From NCBI RefSeq assembly GCF_000761245.1, contig NZ_AWOR01000068.1, positions 62,001 to 126,000 of the forward strand: a stretch of DNA of 64,000 nt. The letters are read 5' to 3'. A program made the translations under genes and the position numbers. Below, one piece after another: positions 8,214 to 17,595 of this stretch; the first letter of the stretch is position 1, and each line of letters opens with the position of its first letter. The notes beneath the pieces are model-generated. The model was not told the DNA's origin. It made no database searches and was given only the letters and a program-made list of their open reading frames with translations. This DNA comes from Comamonas testosteroni (lineage in GTDB: Bacteria > Pseudomonadota > Gammaproteobacteria > Burkholderiales > Burkholderiaceae_C).

Positions 8214-9578
8214 ATGACTTCAGTCTCTCCCCGCCTGGACCAGGCCTGCGAGCGCCTGGCCCAAGGCCAGACCAGCGCCGTGCAACTGACCGAGCAGGCG
8301 CTGGACCGCGCCGCGCAAGGCGAAGGCCCGCGCGTGTTCACCCGCGTGCTGCGCGAACAGGCCCTGGCCGAAGCCCGCGCCAGCGATGCGCTGCGCGCGG
8401 CCGGCCTGGCGCGCTCGCCCCTGGAAGGCCTGCCCATCTCGGTCAAGGATCTGTTCGACATCGCCGGCCACCCCACGCTGGGCGGCTCCAGACTGCTGGC
8501 CGATGCCGCACCCGCCACGCAGACGGCCGAAGTCGTGCAGCGCCTGCGCCGCGCGGGCGCGGTCATCGTGGGCACCACCAATATGACCGAGTTCGCCTAC
8601 TCGGGCCTGGGGCTGAATCCGCACTACGGCACGCCGCGCAACCCCTGGCTGCGTGATATCGACGGCGGCCGCATTCCCGGCGGCTCGTCCTCGGGCGCGG
8701 CCATCTCGGTGACCGACGGCATGGCGCTGGCCGCCATCGGCTCGGACACCGGCGGCTCGGTGCGCATTCCCTCGGCGCTGTGCGGCCTGACCGGCTTCAA
8801 GCCCACGGCGCGGCGCGTTTCCATGCAGGGCGTGCTGCCGCTGTCGGCCAACCTCGACTCCATAGGCCCGCTGGCGCCCAGCGTGCGCTGCTGCGCCGCG
8901 CTGGACGCGGTGCTGTCGGGCGAGCCGCATGGCGAGCTGCGCGCGGCCTCGCTGCAGGGCCTGCGCCTGTTGGTGCCCACGAATGTGGTGATGGACGGCA
9001 TGGACAGCACCGTGGCCGCTGCCTGGCAGCGTGCGCTGTCGCTGCTGTACGCGGCCGGCGTGCAGATCACCGAGGCCGTGGTGCCGCCCTTTTCCGAGCT
9101 TGCGCAGATCAATGCCAAGGGCGGCTTCACCGCCGCCGAGGCCTGGGCCTGGCATCGCAGCCATATCGACGGCGCCGGCCGCCTGGCCGAATACGATCCG
9201 CGCGTGGGCACGCGCATTCTGCGCGGCAAGGACATCAGCGCGGCCGACTATATCGAGCTGCTGGCGCGCCGCCAGCAGTGGATTGCCCGGGTCCAGGCGC
9301 AGATGGCCGATCACGACCTGATGCTCATGCCCACGGTACCCGTGATCGCGCCCAAGATTGCCGAGCTTGAAGCCAGCGATGAAGCCTATTTCGCGGCCAA
9401 CGGGCTGATGCTGCGCAATCCCACGCTGATCAACTTCCTCGATGGCTGCGCGCTGTCCCTGCCCTGCCACCGCGCGGGCGAAGCACCCGTGGGCCTGAGT
9501 CTGGCCGGCACGGCCGGTCAGGACCAGCGCCTGCTGTCGGTGGCGCTGGCCGTGGAAGACTTGCTGGCCCGGGCCTGA
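8214..9578 (+). CDS. Amidase (amidase-signature family)
   Basis: The 454-residue protein is full length for the amidase-signature family. The catalytic Lys-cisSer-Ser triad is visible as Lys78 (PISVKDLF), Ser158 (PGGSSSGAA) and Ser182 (SDTGGSVRIPS), with CGLTGFKPT following. It hydrolyses a carboxamide to acid and ammonia. The family also contains GatA, but there are no gatB/gatC neighbours, so this is a stand-alone catabolic amidase, co-expressed with the MFS importer and the DUF2848 protein. The substrate is unknown. Confidence 0.9.
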   Translation: MTSVSPRLDQACERLAQGQTSAVQLTEQALDRAAQGEGPRVFTRVLREQALAEARASDALRAAGLARSPLEGLPISVKDLFDIAGHPTLGGSRLLADAAPATQTAEVVQRLRRAGAVIVGTTNMTEFAYSGLGLNPHYGTPRNPWLRDIDGGRIPGGSSSGAAISVTDGMALAAIGSDTGGSVRIPSALCGLTGFKPTARRVSMQGVLPLSANLDSIGPLAPSVRCCAALDAVLSGEPHGELRAASLQGLRLLVPTNVVMDGMDSTVAAAWQRALSLLYAAGVQITEAVVPPFSELAQINAKGGFTAAEAWAWHRSHIDGAGRLAEYDPRVGTRILRGKDISAADYIELLARRQQWIARVQAQMADHDLMLMPTVPVIAPKIAELEASDEAYFAANGLMLRNPTLINFLDGCALSLPCHRAGEAPVGLSLAGTAGQDQRLLSVALAVEDLLARA

Positions 9579-9588
9579 TTGCAGAGCC

Positions 9589-9686
9589 AAAAAAACAGGA
9601 GCTGCTAGCGCTTGACTGCACTCGATTTCAGAAACAAAACACTCTGAAATCGATATGTATCAGGCGCTAGCAGCTCCTTTTTTGTT
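9589..9686. repeat. Palindromic intergenic repeat, copy A (likely bidirectional terminator)
   Basis: Outer arms GGAGCTGCTAGCGC (9598-9611) and GCGCTAGCAGCTCC (9664-9677) are perfect complements. Inner arms CGATTTCAGA (9623-9632) and TCTGAAATCG (9643-9652) also pair. A-rich and T-rich flanks give a T run on each strand. It lies between the convergent amidase and LysR genes, where it can end both transcripts. Four related copies or remnants occur in the window (about 28070, 34957, 48703 and 57287). Confidence 0.8.
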
Positions 9687-9755
9687 CAGTATTGAGGCAC
9701 ACCCCAATGCACGGCAGGCATTGGCGCCCGCACCATTGGAGCCTGCTCCTGCGCC

Positions 9756-10697
9756 TTATGCGTCCCCCGCCAGACGGGTGCCGGGCAGCCGCGCCACCGC
9801 CTGGCCGTGGTTCAGCGCAAAGGCCGTGGCCACCTCTTCGGCGGCGCGCACCACGGTTTCGGCCAGCGGGTTCTGGTGATCGTTGCGCCAGCAGGCCACC
9901 AGCGGCAGCGAGGGAAACTCGCGATCCACGCGCAGCAGGCGCAGGCGCTGCTCGGCCAGCTCGCGCTGGATGATGGCCGGCGGCACGGCCGCCACGCCCA
10001 GGCCGTCGCAGACCACGCGGATCATGGTCGCCACAGAGGCAATGCAGTTCATGTGCGGCGAGGCGTTGCCTTCGGCGCTGAACAGTTGCTCGATCACCGC
10101 ATACGGCTCGGAGCCACGCGCAAAACTCATGATGGGAAAAGCCGCCAGCTCGGCCAGGCTCAGCGTCTCGTCGCCTATGCCCAGCTTGGGGCTGCCCACC
10201 CAGGCCATGGCGAACTCGCCCAGCGACAGATTCGCGATGGCAGCGCCGGAGACTGGCTTGGCCTGCAGCGAGACATCGAGCTGCCCCTTGAGCAACTGCT
10301 CCGACATATGGATGGTGGTGTCGCAGGCGATCTCCACCTGCAGCCGCGGATAGCGCTGCTGCAGCAGCGCGAGAAAGTCGGGGAACCAGCTGTGCACGAT
10401 GGATTCGATGGCGCCGATGCGGATCACGCCCGCATAGGCCTGCTTGTCCAGCATGTCCTCGCGCATCTCGCGCATGAGCCTGAGCATGCGCTCGGCATGC
10501 ACCAGGGCCTTGGCTCCGTCGGCCGTGAGCGTGACCTCGCGCACACCGCGGTCGAACAGGCGCACGCCGAACTCCTGCTCCAGCGTGGCGATGCGGCTGG
10601 AGACGGCGGCCTGTGTGGTGAACAGCCGCTCGGCCGTCATGCGGAAGTTGCGCAGCTCGGCCAGCAGCACAAAGGTTTCCAGAAACCGTAGATTCAT
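9756..10697 (-). CDS. LysR-family transcriptional regulator
   Basis: The 313-residue protein has the N-terminal LysR winged helix-turn-helix ([19 protein letters not shown], residues 16-34) and a periplasmic-binding-like effector domain ([16 protein letters not shown] onward). It is divergent from cysK and convergent with the amidase operon. LysR proteins often act on the divergent gene, so cysK or this gene itself is the first candidate target; the amidase operon is the second. The effector is unknown. Confidence 0.9.
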   Translation of the reverse strand: MNLRFLETFVLLAELRNFRMTAERLFTTQAAVSSRIATLEQEFGVRLFDRGVREVTLTADGAKALVHAERMLRLMREMREDMLDKQAYAGVIRIGAIESIVHSWFPDFLALLQQRYPRLQVEIACDTTIHMSEQLLKGQLDVSLQAKPVSGAAIANLSLGEFAMAWVGSPKLGIGDETLSLAELAAFPIMSFARGSEPYAVIEQLFSAEGNASPHMNCIASVATMIRVVCDGLGVAAVPPAIIQRELAEQRLRLLRVDREFPSLPLVACWRNDHQNPLAETVVRAAEEVATAFALNHGQAVARLPGTRLAGDA

Positions 10698-10742
10698 GGG
10701 CCGATGTTAATCACCGCCCGGGCCTTGCCCACTTTTCGGGTC

Positions 10743-10752
10743 ATATCGATAT
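10743..10752. promoter_or_regulatory. ATATCGATAT palindrome between LysR gene and cysK
   Basis: A perfect 10-base palindrome lies 45 bases from the LysR start and 100 bases from the cysK start. It has the position and AT-rich dyad form of a LysR binding core. No other strong symmetry was seen in this gap. Confidence 0.3.
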
Positions 10753-10852
10753 AGCCCATTCGCACAACGCTTGCGTGCACAATGCTTTCTGTCTGCGCAG
10801 ACCGCCTGCGCTGCGATCCACTGTCCCACCACCCCTTATTCGCGGAGGTCCG

Positions 10853-11773
10853 ATGAGAGCTGACAACATTCTGCAAACGATTGGCGACACGCCCGTCATT
10901 CACATCAACCGTCTGTTCGGAAGCAATACCAACGTCTGGATCAAGTCCGAGCGCAGCAACCCCGGCGGCTCCATCAAGGACCGTATCGCGCTGTCCATGG
11001 TGGAAGACGCCGAGAAGTCCGGTGCGCTCAAGCCCGGCGGCGTCATCATCGAGCCCACCAGCGGCAACACCGGCGTGGGCCTGGCCCTGGTCGCGGCCGT
11101 CAAGGGCTACAAGCTGATCCTGGTCATGCCCGAGAGCATGAGCATCGAGCGCCGCCGCCTGATGCTGGCCTATGGCGCATCGTTCGATCTGACGCCCAAG
11201 GAAAAAGGCATGAAGGGCGCCATCGCCCGCGCCCAGGAGCTGGCCGCCCAGACGCCCGGCTCCTGGATTCCCCAGCAGTTCGAGAACCCCGCCAACGTGG
11301 CCGTGCATGAAACCACCACGGCCCAGGAAATCCTGCGCGACTTCCCCGACGGCATCGACGCCTTCATCACCGGCGTGGGCACGGGCGGTCACCTCTCCGG
11401 CGTGGCCAGGGTGCTCAAGGCCAAGTTCCCCAATCTCAAGGTCTATGCGGTCGAGCCCGCGGCCTCGCCCGTGATCTCCGGCGGTCAGCCCGCACCCCAC
11501 CCGATCCAGGGTATTGGCGCCGGCTTTGTGCCCAAGAATCTTGACGTCAGCCTGCTCGACGGCGTGATTCAGGTGGAGGCCGAGCCCGCACGCGAATACG
11601 CGCGCCGCGCCGCTCGCGAGGAAGGCCTGCTGGTCGGCATCTCCTCGGGCGCCACACTGGCCGCCATTGCCCAGAAGCTGCCTGAGCTTCCACCCAGCGC
11701 CAGGGTGCTGGGTTTTGCCTACGACACAGGTGAGCGCTACCTGTCGGTGGAAGGCTTCCTGCCCAACGCCTGA
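10853..11773 (+). CDS. cysK: Cysteine synthase A (O-acetylserine sulfhydrylase)
   Basis: The start at 10853 follows a GGAGGT ribosome-binding site by 3 bases and gives 306 residues, the usual CysK length. Lys42 in NPGGSIKDR is the residue that binds pyridoxal phosphate. TSGNTG (phosphate/substrate loop), ITGVGTGGH and GISSGAT complete the fold-type II signature. The enzyme makes cysteine from O-acetylserine and sulfide in the cytoplasm. It is a single-gene unit closed by a strong terminator; the divergent LysR gene could regulate it. Confidence 0.93.
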   Translation: MRADNILQTIGDTPVIHINRLFGSNTNVWIKSERSNPGGSIKDRIALSMVEDAEKSGALKPGGVIIEPTSGNTGVGLALVAAVKGYKLILVMPESMSIERRRLMLAYGASFDLTPKEKGMKGAIARAQELAAQTPGSWIPQQFENPANVAVHETTTAQEILRDFPDGIDAFITGVGTGGHLSGVARVLKAKFPNLKVYAVEPAASPVISGGQPAPHPIQGIGAGFVPKNLDVSLLDGVIQVEAEPAREYARRAAREEGLLVGISSGATLAAIAQKLPELPPSARVLGFAYDTGERYLSVEGFLPNA

Positions 11774-11795
11774 TCGCGCAGCGCGCTTTCCTGCC

Positions 11796-11824
11796 ACGCC
11801 GCACACGATGCGGCGTTTTTTTTC
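11796..11824 (+). terminator. Intrinsic terminator of cysK
   Basis: Stem ACGCCGCA (11796-11803) pairs with TGCGGCGT (11809-11816) around a 5-base loop, followed by eight T residues. It lies 23 bases after the cysK stop codon. Confidence 0.88.
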
Positions 11825-11840
11825 GCCGCGCAGGCCGCCG

Positions 11841-11880
11841 CAATAGCCCTCTATAAGCCGCTATAACCCGCTATAGCCCG
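11841..11880. repeat. Phased 10-bp direct repeats upstream of ABC exporter
   Basis: Three exact-length units CTATAAGCCG, CTATAACCCG and CTATAGCCCG run head to tail from 11851 to 11880, preceded by a degenerate unit CAATAGCCCT (11841-11850). The period equals one helical turn. They sit about 140 bases before the ABC exporter gene and just after the cysK terminator. Confidence 0.7.
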
Positions 11881-11944
11881 AGCGCGCCATGCGCTCAACA
11901 GGCCCGCACCAATGGCCCATGGGACAAGCGGTCATCGAGTCCGC

Positions 11945-11975
11945 TTGACACCAATCCAGGGCACTCCCCTACCAT
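11945..11975 (+). promoter_or_regulatory. Candidate promoter of ABC exporter gene
   Basis: A consensus TTGACA (11945-11950) is followed after 19 bases by TACCAT (11970-11975). The spacer is longer than the optimal 17 and the -10 matches at four of six positions, so this is only a candidate. Confidence 0.3.
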
Positions 11976-12019
11976 GGGGACAAGATATGCCACAAGCATG
12001 AACCGGGAGAATTTCCATC

Positions 12020-13864
12020 TTGTTCCGATTTTTTGAAAAAAAGGTTCCACCTTATCCCGCACAGGAGCCCAAGGTCCCGCCCAAGGGTTTTTTTGCTTTT
12101 GTCTGGGCCTGCACGCAAGGCATGCGCGGCTGGATTGGTCTGATGACCCTCACCTCGGCACTGCTGGCCGCTTATGAAGCAGTGCTGTTCGCCATCATGG
12201 GCCGCGTGGTGGATTGGCTGGGAACAGTCTCGCCCGCCAGCTTCTGGGCCGAGCAGCAAACCATGGTGCTGGGCATCGCCGCCATCTTGCTCGGCAGCGT
12301 GGTGCTGCTGGCCCTGCACACCACCGTCATGCACCAGGTGCTGGCCATCAACTTTCCCATGCGGCTGCGCTGGGTGTTCCACAAGCTGATGCTGGGCCAG
12401 AGCATGTCCTTTTATGCGGACGAATTTGCCGGCCGCATCACCACCAAGATCATGCAGACCGCGCTGTCGGTGCGGGAAGTGGTGTTCATGGTGGTGGACG
12501 TGTTTGTGGGCGTTGGCGTCTACATGATCGGCATTCTGATTCTGGCGGCCAGCTTCGAGTGGCGGCTGATGATTCCGTTTGCGCTGTGGTTCGTCGCCTA
12601 TGCCGGCGCCTGCTTCTATTTTGTGCCGCGCCTGGGCCAGATCGGCAAGGAGCAGGCCGACGCACGCTCCATGATGACGGGCCGCGTCACCGATGCCTAT
12701 ACCAATATCGCCACCGTCAAGCTGTTTGCACACACACGCCGCGAGGCCGAATATGCGCGCAATGCCATGGAGGCGTTCAAGGTCACGGGCTATGCGCAGA
12801 TGCGTCTGGTCAGCCTGTTCGAGATCACCAACCACCTGATGATTGCCCTGCTGCTGCTGGGCAGCGGCGGCACGGCGCTCTATCTGTGGACGCAAGGCCA
12901 GGCATCTGCTGGCGTGGTGGCGGCCGTGATTGCCATGGCGCTGCGGCTGATGGGCTACTCGCACTGGGTGATGTGGCAGATGACGGGCCTGTTCGAGAAC
13001 GTGGGCACCATCCAGGACGGCATCACCACGCTGACCAAACCGCGCACCATCGTCGATGAACCCGACGCCAAACCGCTGCAGGTCACGCGAGGAGCGATTG
13101 CCTTCGAGGATGTGAGCTTTGGCTACAAGGCGGGCGGCAAAAAGGTGCTGGACCATCTGAACCTGCACATCCGCCCCGGCGAGCGCATCGGCCTGATCGG
13201 ACGCTCGGGCGCGGGCAAGTCCACGCTGGTCAATCTGCTGCTGCGCTTTCACGAGCCGCAAAGCGGGCGCATCACCATCGACGGCCAGGACATTCGCAGC
13301 GTGACGCAGGACAGCCTGCGCAGCTCCATCGGCATGGTGACGCAGGACACCTCGCTGCTGCACCGCTCCATGCGCGACAACATCCTCTATGGTCGCCCCG
13401 ACGCCAGCGAAGCCGACATGCACGCCGCTGCCGACAAGGCAGAGGCTTCTGAGTTCATCGCCACGCTGACCGACCTCAAAGGCCGCAGCGGCTATGACGC
13501 CCAGGTCGGCGAGCGCGGCATCAAGCTCTCGGGCGGCCAGCGCCAGCGCGTGGCAATTGCACGCGTGATGCTCAAGGACGCTCCGATTTTGCTGCTCGAC
13601 GAAGCCACCAGCGCGCTGGACAGCGAGGTGGAAGCTGCCATCCAGGAAAGCCTGGACTCGCTGATGGACGGCAAGACCGTGATCGCCATTGCCCACCGGC
13701 TGTCCACCATTGCAGCCATGGATCGCCTAATCGTCATGAACGAAGGCCATATCGTGGAAGAAGGCACGCACCAGCAACTGCTGCAGCGTGGCGGCATTTA
13801 CGCCAAGCTCTGGGCGCACCAAAGCGGCGGCTTCCTGGCCGAGCAGGACGAAGCCGTGCAATAG
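12020..13864 (+). CDS. ABC transporter, fused membrane and ATP-binding domains (exporter)
   Basis: The reading frame starts with TTG at 12020, 9 bases after a GGGAGA ribosome-binding site; no ATG at a comparable place exists in frame. The 614-residue half-transporter has six membrane helices (about 35-320) and a C-terminal nucleotide-binding domain with Walker A GRSGAGKST, signature LSGGQRQR, Walker B ILLLDEATSALD and the switch histidine in IAIAHRLST. The layout is that of MsbA/lipid or drug exporters that work as homodimers in the inner membrane. It stands alone between two terminators; the substrate is not evident. Confidence 0.9.
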   Translation: MFRFFEKKVPPYPAQEPKVPPKGFFAFVWACTQGMRGWIGLMTLTSALLAAYEAVLFAIMGRVVDWLGTVSPASFWAEQQTMVLGIAAILLGSVVLLALHTTVMHQVLAINFPMRLRWVFHKLMLGQSMSFYADEFAGRITTKIMQTALSVREVVFMVVDVFVGVGVYMIGILILAASFEWRLMIPFALWFVAYAGACFYFVPRLGQIGKEQADARSMMTGRVTDAYTNIATVKLFAHTRREAEYARNAMEAFKVTGYAQMRLVSLFEITNHLMIALLLLGSGGTALYLWTQGQASAGVVAAVIAMALRLMGYSHWVMWQMTGLFENVGTIQDGITTLTKPRTIVDEPDAKPLQVTRGAIAFEDVSFGYKAGGKKVLDHLNLHIRPGERIGLIGRSGAGKSTLVNLLLRFHEPQSGRITIDGQDIRSVTQDSLRSSIGMVTQDTSLLHRSMRDNILYGRPDASEADMHAAADKAEASEFIATLTDLKGRSGYDAQVGERGIKLSGGQRQRVAIARVMLKDAPILLLDEATSALDSEVEAAIQESLDSLMDGKTVIAIAHRLSTIAAMDRLIVMNEGHIVEEGTHQQLLQRGGIYAKLWAHQSGGFLAEQDEAVQ

Positions 13865-14250
13865 GCCTGTCTTGTCGTGAGTTCAGGCCACAATCGCCCG
13901 TAGCGCCTGGCACACGGGGGCACGCCACTCATCGCATGCGTGCACCAGAGATCACAAAAGGGGAGCATCGCTCCCCTTTTGCAGGCCGCCAGCCCACACG
14001 CAGCAATACGCTTCAACTCCAGCTTGCAAGAGTGTGTGCCTCTTCGCCATGGACCGCATCACAAAGGGGCACATTGAACTGGTTGCTGGACAGGTTCACT
14101 GCACATTCGATGCTCGGTTTACTGGAACATGTACTACACACCGCCCCGTTCAAGAGCTGCCAGATGGCTTTGTGTCGTCCATACGACGGCATTGCACGAA
14201 GCAGGCCGATGAGGGGCACTGATAATGCAAGACAGCAAGAGGTCAACGCA
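13865..14250. other. Intergenic region between ABC exporter and LuxR-type gene
   Basis: This 386-base gap contains the terminator at 13956-13980. The frame of the downstream gene stays open through part of it, but the terminator, the lack of recognisable protein sequence and a good ribosome-binding site at 14237-14242 argue against a longer protein. No other structure was recognised. Confidence 0.6.
13956..13980 (+). terminator. Intrinsic terminator of ABC exporter gene
   Basis: AAAAGGGGAGC and GCTCCCCTTTT form a stem with a tight loop (ATC), with A and T runs on either side, so it could also act on the opposite strand. It lies about 92 bases after the exporter stop codon. Confidence 0.8.
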
Positions 14251-15492
14251 ATGAGCACCACCTACGGCAAACTGAAACCCATCGATTACGCACAGGCCTC
14301 AATGACTTTTGCTCTCAAGGATGGCTCGACATCCGGAATTCAGAACCCAGAGACAACAGAGCTGATCAGTGCGGAGCTCTTCAGCGAATTCATCAACCAC
14401 CTCTACGATGCGGCTTCTTTGCCGGAGGCCTGGGTTCCCTGCCTGGAGGTGATTCGCACGCATATGCGCAGCAATTTTGCGGTGCTGATCATCCGCCAGA
14501 CCGAGGGGGACAATATCGGTTTGGTGGTCACCGCATCCGGAGGGCTCAAGGGCTTGCTTACGCACGACGTCTACAGCGAGCACAGTCCTTTCCTTGGCAT
14601 GCCCAAGGAGCAATTCAAGACCATTCCCGACCTGATGTCCGAAAGCGAATGGCGCAGCAGCGTCTATTACAAGGACTGGTGCCGTGTGCACAATATTTTC
14701 CATGTGATGGCTGCCGATATCGTGACCACCGATGGCAGTGTCTACGGCCTGCGGATCACGCGCCCCGAATCAGAACCGGCCTTCAGCCAGCGGGATATGG
14801 ATCTGGGGCGCATGATCATGCCGCACATCCGCCGTGCGCTGAACATGCATCTGGCGCTGCACCATGACCGCCAGGTCATGTCGCTGTACAGCACTGTCAC
14901 GGCTCGCTTGATGGTAGGTGTCGTCATCCTGGACCAGAATGGCCAAGTGCTGGAAAGCAATCCTGCGGCCAAAGGCATTCTCGATGCTCAGGATGGACTC
15001 AGGATCTCCGGCGGCATGCTGGAGGCTGAATATGCCAGCGACAACCGAAAGCTCCAGCGACTGGTCAAGGATGCCTTGCTGTCCTCCCTGGCGTCGGCGT
15101 CCGTCATGACCGAAGGCATCTCGATTGCCCGTCCTTCGGGTCAGCTCAATTGGGGGCTTGTCGTCCAGAGCATTTCCTCGGGTGAAAACGCAGAGGGCAA
15201 GAGCCGTCCCTGCGTCGCGGTGTTCATGCGCAACACCGATGACAAGGCCGATCCGTCGGCGCACCTGGCCCAGCAGCTGTTTCAGCTCACGTCGGCGGAG
15301 ACCGCGCTGGTGATCCAGCTGACCCACGGCCTGACGCTGGAGGAAGCAGCCAAAGCGCTGGGCATTCGCCTCAACACCGCAAGAGCTCACCTGCGCTCCA
15401 TCTTCTCCAAGACCGGCGCCCGTCGTCAGAGCGAGCTGGTACGCTTTTTTCTCAATAGCGCTGCCTGGCTGGGAAGCAAGAGCGGCACCTGA
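14251..15492 (+). CDS. LuxR-type (helix-turn-helix) transcriptional regulator with large sensor region
   Basis: The 413-residue protein ends in a LuxR/GerE helix-turn-helix (LTSAETALVIQLTHGLTLEE through NTARAHLRSIFSKTGARRQ, about residues 346-400). The remaining 340 residues carry a PAS-like segment (MVGVVILDQNGQVLESNPAA, about 220-250) and an N-terminal GAF/autoinducer-domain-like region that I cannot assign firmly. There is no phospho-acceptor receiver domain and no LuxI gene nearby. Its target is not clear from context; it stands alone between a terminator and a convergent LysR gene. Confidence 0.8.
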   Translation: MSTTYGKLKPIDYAQASMTFALKDGSTSGIQNPETTELISAELFSEFINHLYDAASLPEAWVPCLEVIRTHMRSNFAVLIIRQTEGDNIGLVVTASGGLKGLLTHDVYSEHSPFLGMPKEQFKTIPDLMSESEWRSSVYYKDWCRVHNIFHVMAADIVTTDGSVYGLRITRPESEPAFSQRDMDLGRMIMPHIRRALNMHLALHHDRQVMSLYSTVTARLMVGVVILDQNGQVLESNPAAKGILDAQDGLRISGGMLEAEYASDNRKLQRLVKDALLSSLASASVMTEGISIARPSGQLNWGLVVQSISSGENAEGKSRPCVAVFMRNTDDKADPSAHLAQQLFQLTSAETALVIQLTHGLTLEEAAKALGIRLNTARAHLRSIFSKTGARRQSELVRFFLNSAAWLGSKSGT

Positions 15493-15570
15493 TCCTCGCG
15501 CGGCAACCGCGCTCCAGGCCTTGAGCGGCCCGTACTCATCGCCCTTAAGCGGCAGGGCAGGCAGGACTCT

Positions 15571-16518
15571 TCAGCGGTCTGAGGGCCGCTGCCAGGCAGC
15601 CGCCGCGAAAGCCTCCGTCACCCATTGCTTGAACGCCTTCATGGCGCCCGTGTTGTACTGCCCCGAAGGTCGTAGCAGGTAGATGCCGCCGGCTTCCCCC
15701 AATGTCCATTGCGGCAATATGCGGACCAGCTCTCCAGCATGGATGGAAGGCATGAGGTGCCAGTCACTGCCGGCGATGATGCCCACGCCCTTGATTGCCG
15801 CATGAAGCAAAGCTTCGTTGTCGTTGCTGAGAATGGAGCCGCTGACGCGCACCGATTCGGCAACCCTTGCGACCTTCTTTCCTGCCGACTGAACCAGCCG
15901 CCATTGCGGAAAGTCCAGCAAGCCGGTGTAGCCCAGGCAGTTGTGACGGACGAGATCTGCAGGCCTGTCTGGCGCTTCATGGCGCTCAAGATAGCTGGAG
16001 GATGCACACAGAAGGCGGTACTGATCGCATAGCCGCGTGGCAACCAGCCGGCTGTCCGCCAGATTGCCGATACGTATGGCGGCGTCAAAACGCTCTCCCA
16101 CAATGTCCACGATGCGCTCGCTGTACTCCACTTCGAGCGCCACTTCCGGGTAGGCCAGGGAAAAATCCGCCAGCATGGGGCTGATCCACCGCCGCCCCAT
16201 CGTCGCGGGCATGGACAAGCGCAGGCGCCCCCGTATTTCCTGCGCTCCCTGCGCCGCTTCCTGCTCTGCATCCCGAATCAGATGGGCAGCCTGGCGCAGC
16301 TTTTCGACCAGTCGCCAGCCTTCGTTGGTGAAGTGCAGCTGGCGCGTGGTTCGCTCCACCAGACGCACACCCAGTCTTCGCTCGAGCGCCTGCATGCGCT
16401 TGGAGAGCACCGAAGGGTGACGCGCCAGCAATCGTCCCGCAGCGGCAAACGATCCCTGGTCCGCCAGTGCGACCAGCGTGGCGAGCTCATCCGTGTGCTG
16501 GCTGTCGAATATCTCCAT
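15571..16518 (-). CDS. LysR-family transcriptional regulator
   Basis: The 315-residue protein has the LysR N-terminal helix-turn-helix (ADQGSFAAAGRLLARHPSVLS, residues 18-38) and the effector domain starting RLRLSMPATMGRRWISP. It is encoded 15 bases after a quinone oxidoreductase gene on the same strand, so the two are probably one transcript, an arrangement in which the regulator also controls its own operon. The protein belongs to the large single-effector group resembling DsdC/AaeR-like regulators; no ligand can be named. Confidence 0.88.
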   Translation of the reverse strand: MEIFDSQHTDELATLVALADQGSFAAAGRLLARHPSVLSKRMQALERRLGVRLVERTTRQLHFTNEGWRLVEKLRQAAHLIRDAEQEAAQGAQEIRGRLRLSMPATMGRRWISPMLADFSLAYPEVALEVEYSERIVDIVGERFDAAIRIGNLADSRLVATRLCDQYRLLCASSSYLERHEAPDRPADLVRHNCLGYTGLLDFPQWRLVQSAGKKVARVAESVRVSGSILSNDNEALLHAAIKGVGIIAGSDWHLMPSIHAGELVRILPQWTLGEAGGIYLLRPSGQYNTGAMKAFKQWVTEAFAAAAWQRPSDR

Positions 16519-16533
16519 GGTGTCTATAGCGAT

Positions 16534-17508
16534 TCAGGGGGTGAGGATGATCGAGCCTTGCGAGCGTCCTTGCTCCAGGTCTGCGTGCGCCAGGGCTGCG
16601 TCCTTGAGCGCGTAGCTTTTCCATATGCGAGGCGTGAGTATGCCGGCTGCGATGGCATCCAGCACGTCCTGCGCACGGCTCTGATACTCCTCTATCGTTG
16701 CCGTATGCGCGGCCAGAGACGGACGGGTCAGAAACAGCGAACCCTTGGCATTGAGCACGCCCACCTCGACGGCAGGCGGCAGGCCCGATGTGGCACCAAA
16801 CGACACCATCAGCCCTCTGGGTCGCAGGCAGTCCAGCGAGGCGTAGAAGGTGTCTTTTCCGATGGAGTCGTAGACCACATCCACCTTTCGGCCCTGCGTG
16901 GCCTGCATCACCTGGGATGGCAGTGACTGCGCCTCGAAGACAAACACATGGTCGCAGCCTGCCGCCTTGGCGCGTTCAACGCTGGCGGGCCTGGAGACGA
17001 CGCCCAGAACCTGGGCGCCCAGATGCTTTGCCCACGCGCACATCAACTGCCCCAGAGCCCCCGCAGCGCCATAGATCAGCACGCGGCTGCCCTGCTTCAC
17101 CTGGCCGGTGGTCTTGAGCAGGTACTGGGCCGTGATGCCCTTGAACAGGACCGATGCGGCAGCTTCGTCCCCAAGTGCGTCCGGAAGCCTGATCAGGCGA
17201 TCAGCGGGAAACAAGCGCGCACTGGCATACGCGCCCAGGGGTCCGGTGGCATAGCCGACACGGTCCCCTGACTTCAGGCCCGACACTCCCGAGCCCACGG
17301 CAGCCACTGTTCCCGCGCCCTCCAGACCCAATCCCGAAGGCAATGCGATCGGGACCAGGCCCTTGCGTTGATTGACATCCAGAGGATTGACACCGATGGC
17401 GGTCTGCTCGAGCAGAACCTCGCCCGGCCCTGGCGACGGCAGATCCAGCTCTTCGAGCTGCATCACTTCGGGCGCACCTGAGCTGTAGATTCGAATGGCG
17501 AGGGCCAT
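16534..17508 (-). CDS. NADPH:quinone oxidoreductase, zinc-independent MDR family
   Basis: The 324-residue protein is a medium-chain dehydrogenase/reductase: it opens with an IRIYSSGAPEVMQLEELDL segment, has the IGVNPLDVNQRKG loop, and the NADPH-binding GAAGALGQL followed by VVSRPASVERAKAAG. The zinc-binding cysteines of alcohol dehydrogenases are absent, which fits the QOR subgroup. It reduces quinones or alpha,beta-unsaturated carbonyls, usually as detoxification. It heads a two-gene unit with the LysR gene. Confidence 0.9.
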   Translation of the reverse strand: MALAIRIYSSGAPEVMQLEELDLPSPGPGEVLLEQTAIGVNPLDVNQRKGLVPIALPSGLGLEGAGTVAAVGSGVSGLKSGDRVGYATGPLGAYASARLFPADRLIRLPDALGDEAAASVLFKGITAQYLLKTTGQVKQGSRVLIYGAAGALGQLMCAWAKHLGAQVLGVVSRPASVERAKAAGCDHVFVFEAQSLPSQVMQATQGRKVDVVYDSIGKDTFYASLDCLRPRGLMVSFGATSGLPPAVEVGVLNAKGSLFLTRPSLAAHTATIEEYQSRAQDVLDAIAAGILTPRIWKSYALKDAALAHADLEQGRSQGSIILTP

Positions 17509-17574
17509 GGCTTTTCCTTGGGAATGATGAAGCAGCCATCGTATTCATGCCATCTGTGTGCATCAACATGAGCG

Positions 17575-17595
17575 CATGCACATAATAAGTGCATG
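17575..17595. promoter_or_regulatory. Inverted repeat upstream of quinone oxidoreductase gene
   Basis: CATGCAC (17575-17581) and GTGCATG (17589-17595) are perfect complements with a 7-base AT-only spacer, 67-87 bases before the oxidoreductase start. The position suits activation by the LysR protein encoded in the same unit. Confidence 0.4.

Noticed and set aside
8220..9590. Long minus-strand open frame opposite the amidase
   Set aside because: Antisense to an amidase with an intact catalytic triad; no independent support.
13936..14250. N-terminal extension of the LuxR-type protein
   Set aside because: The extension would run across a strong terminator and has no conserved features; the ATG at 14251 has its own ribosome-binding site.
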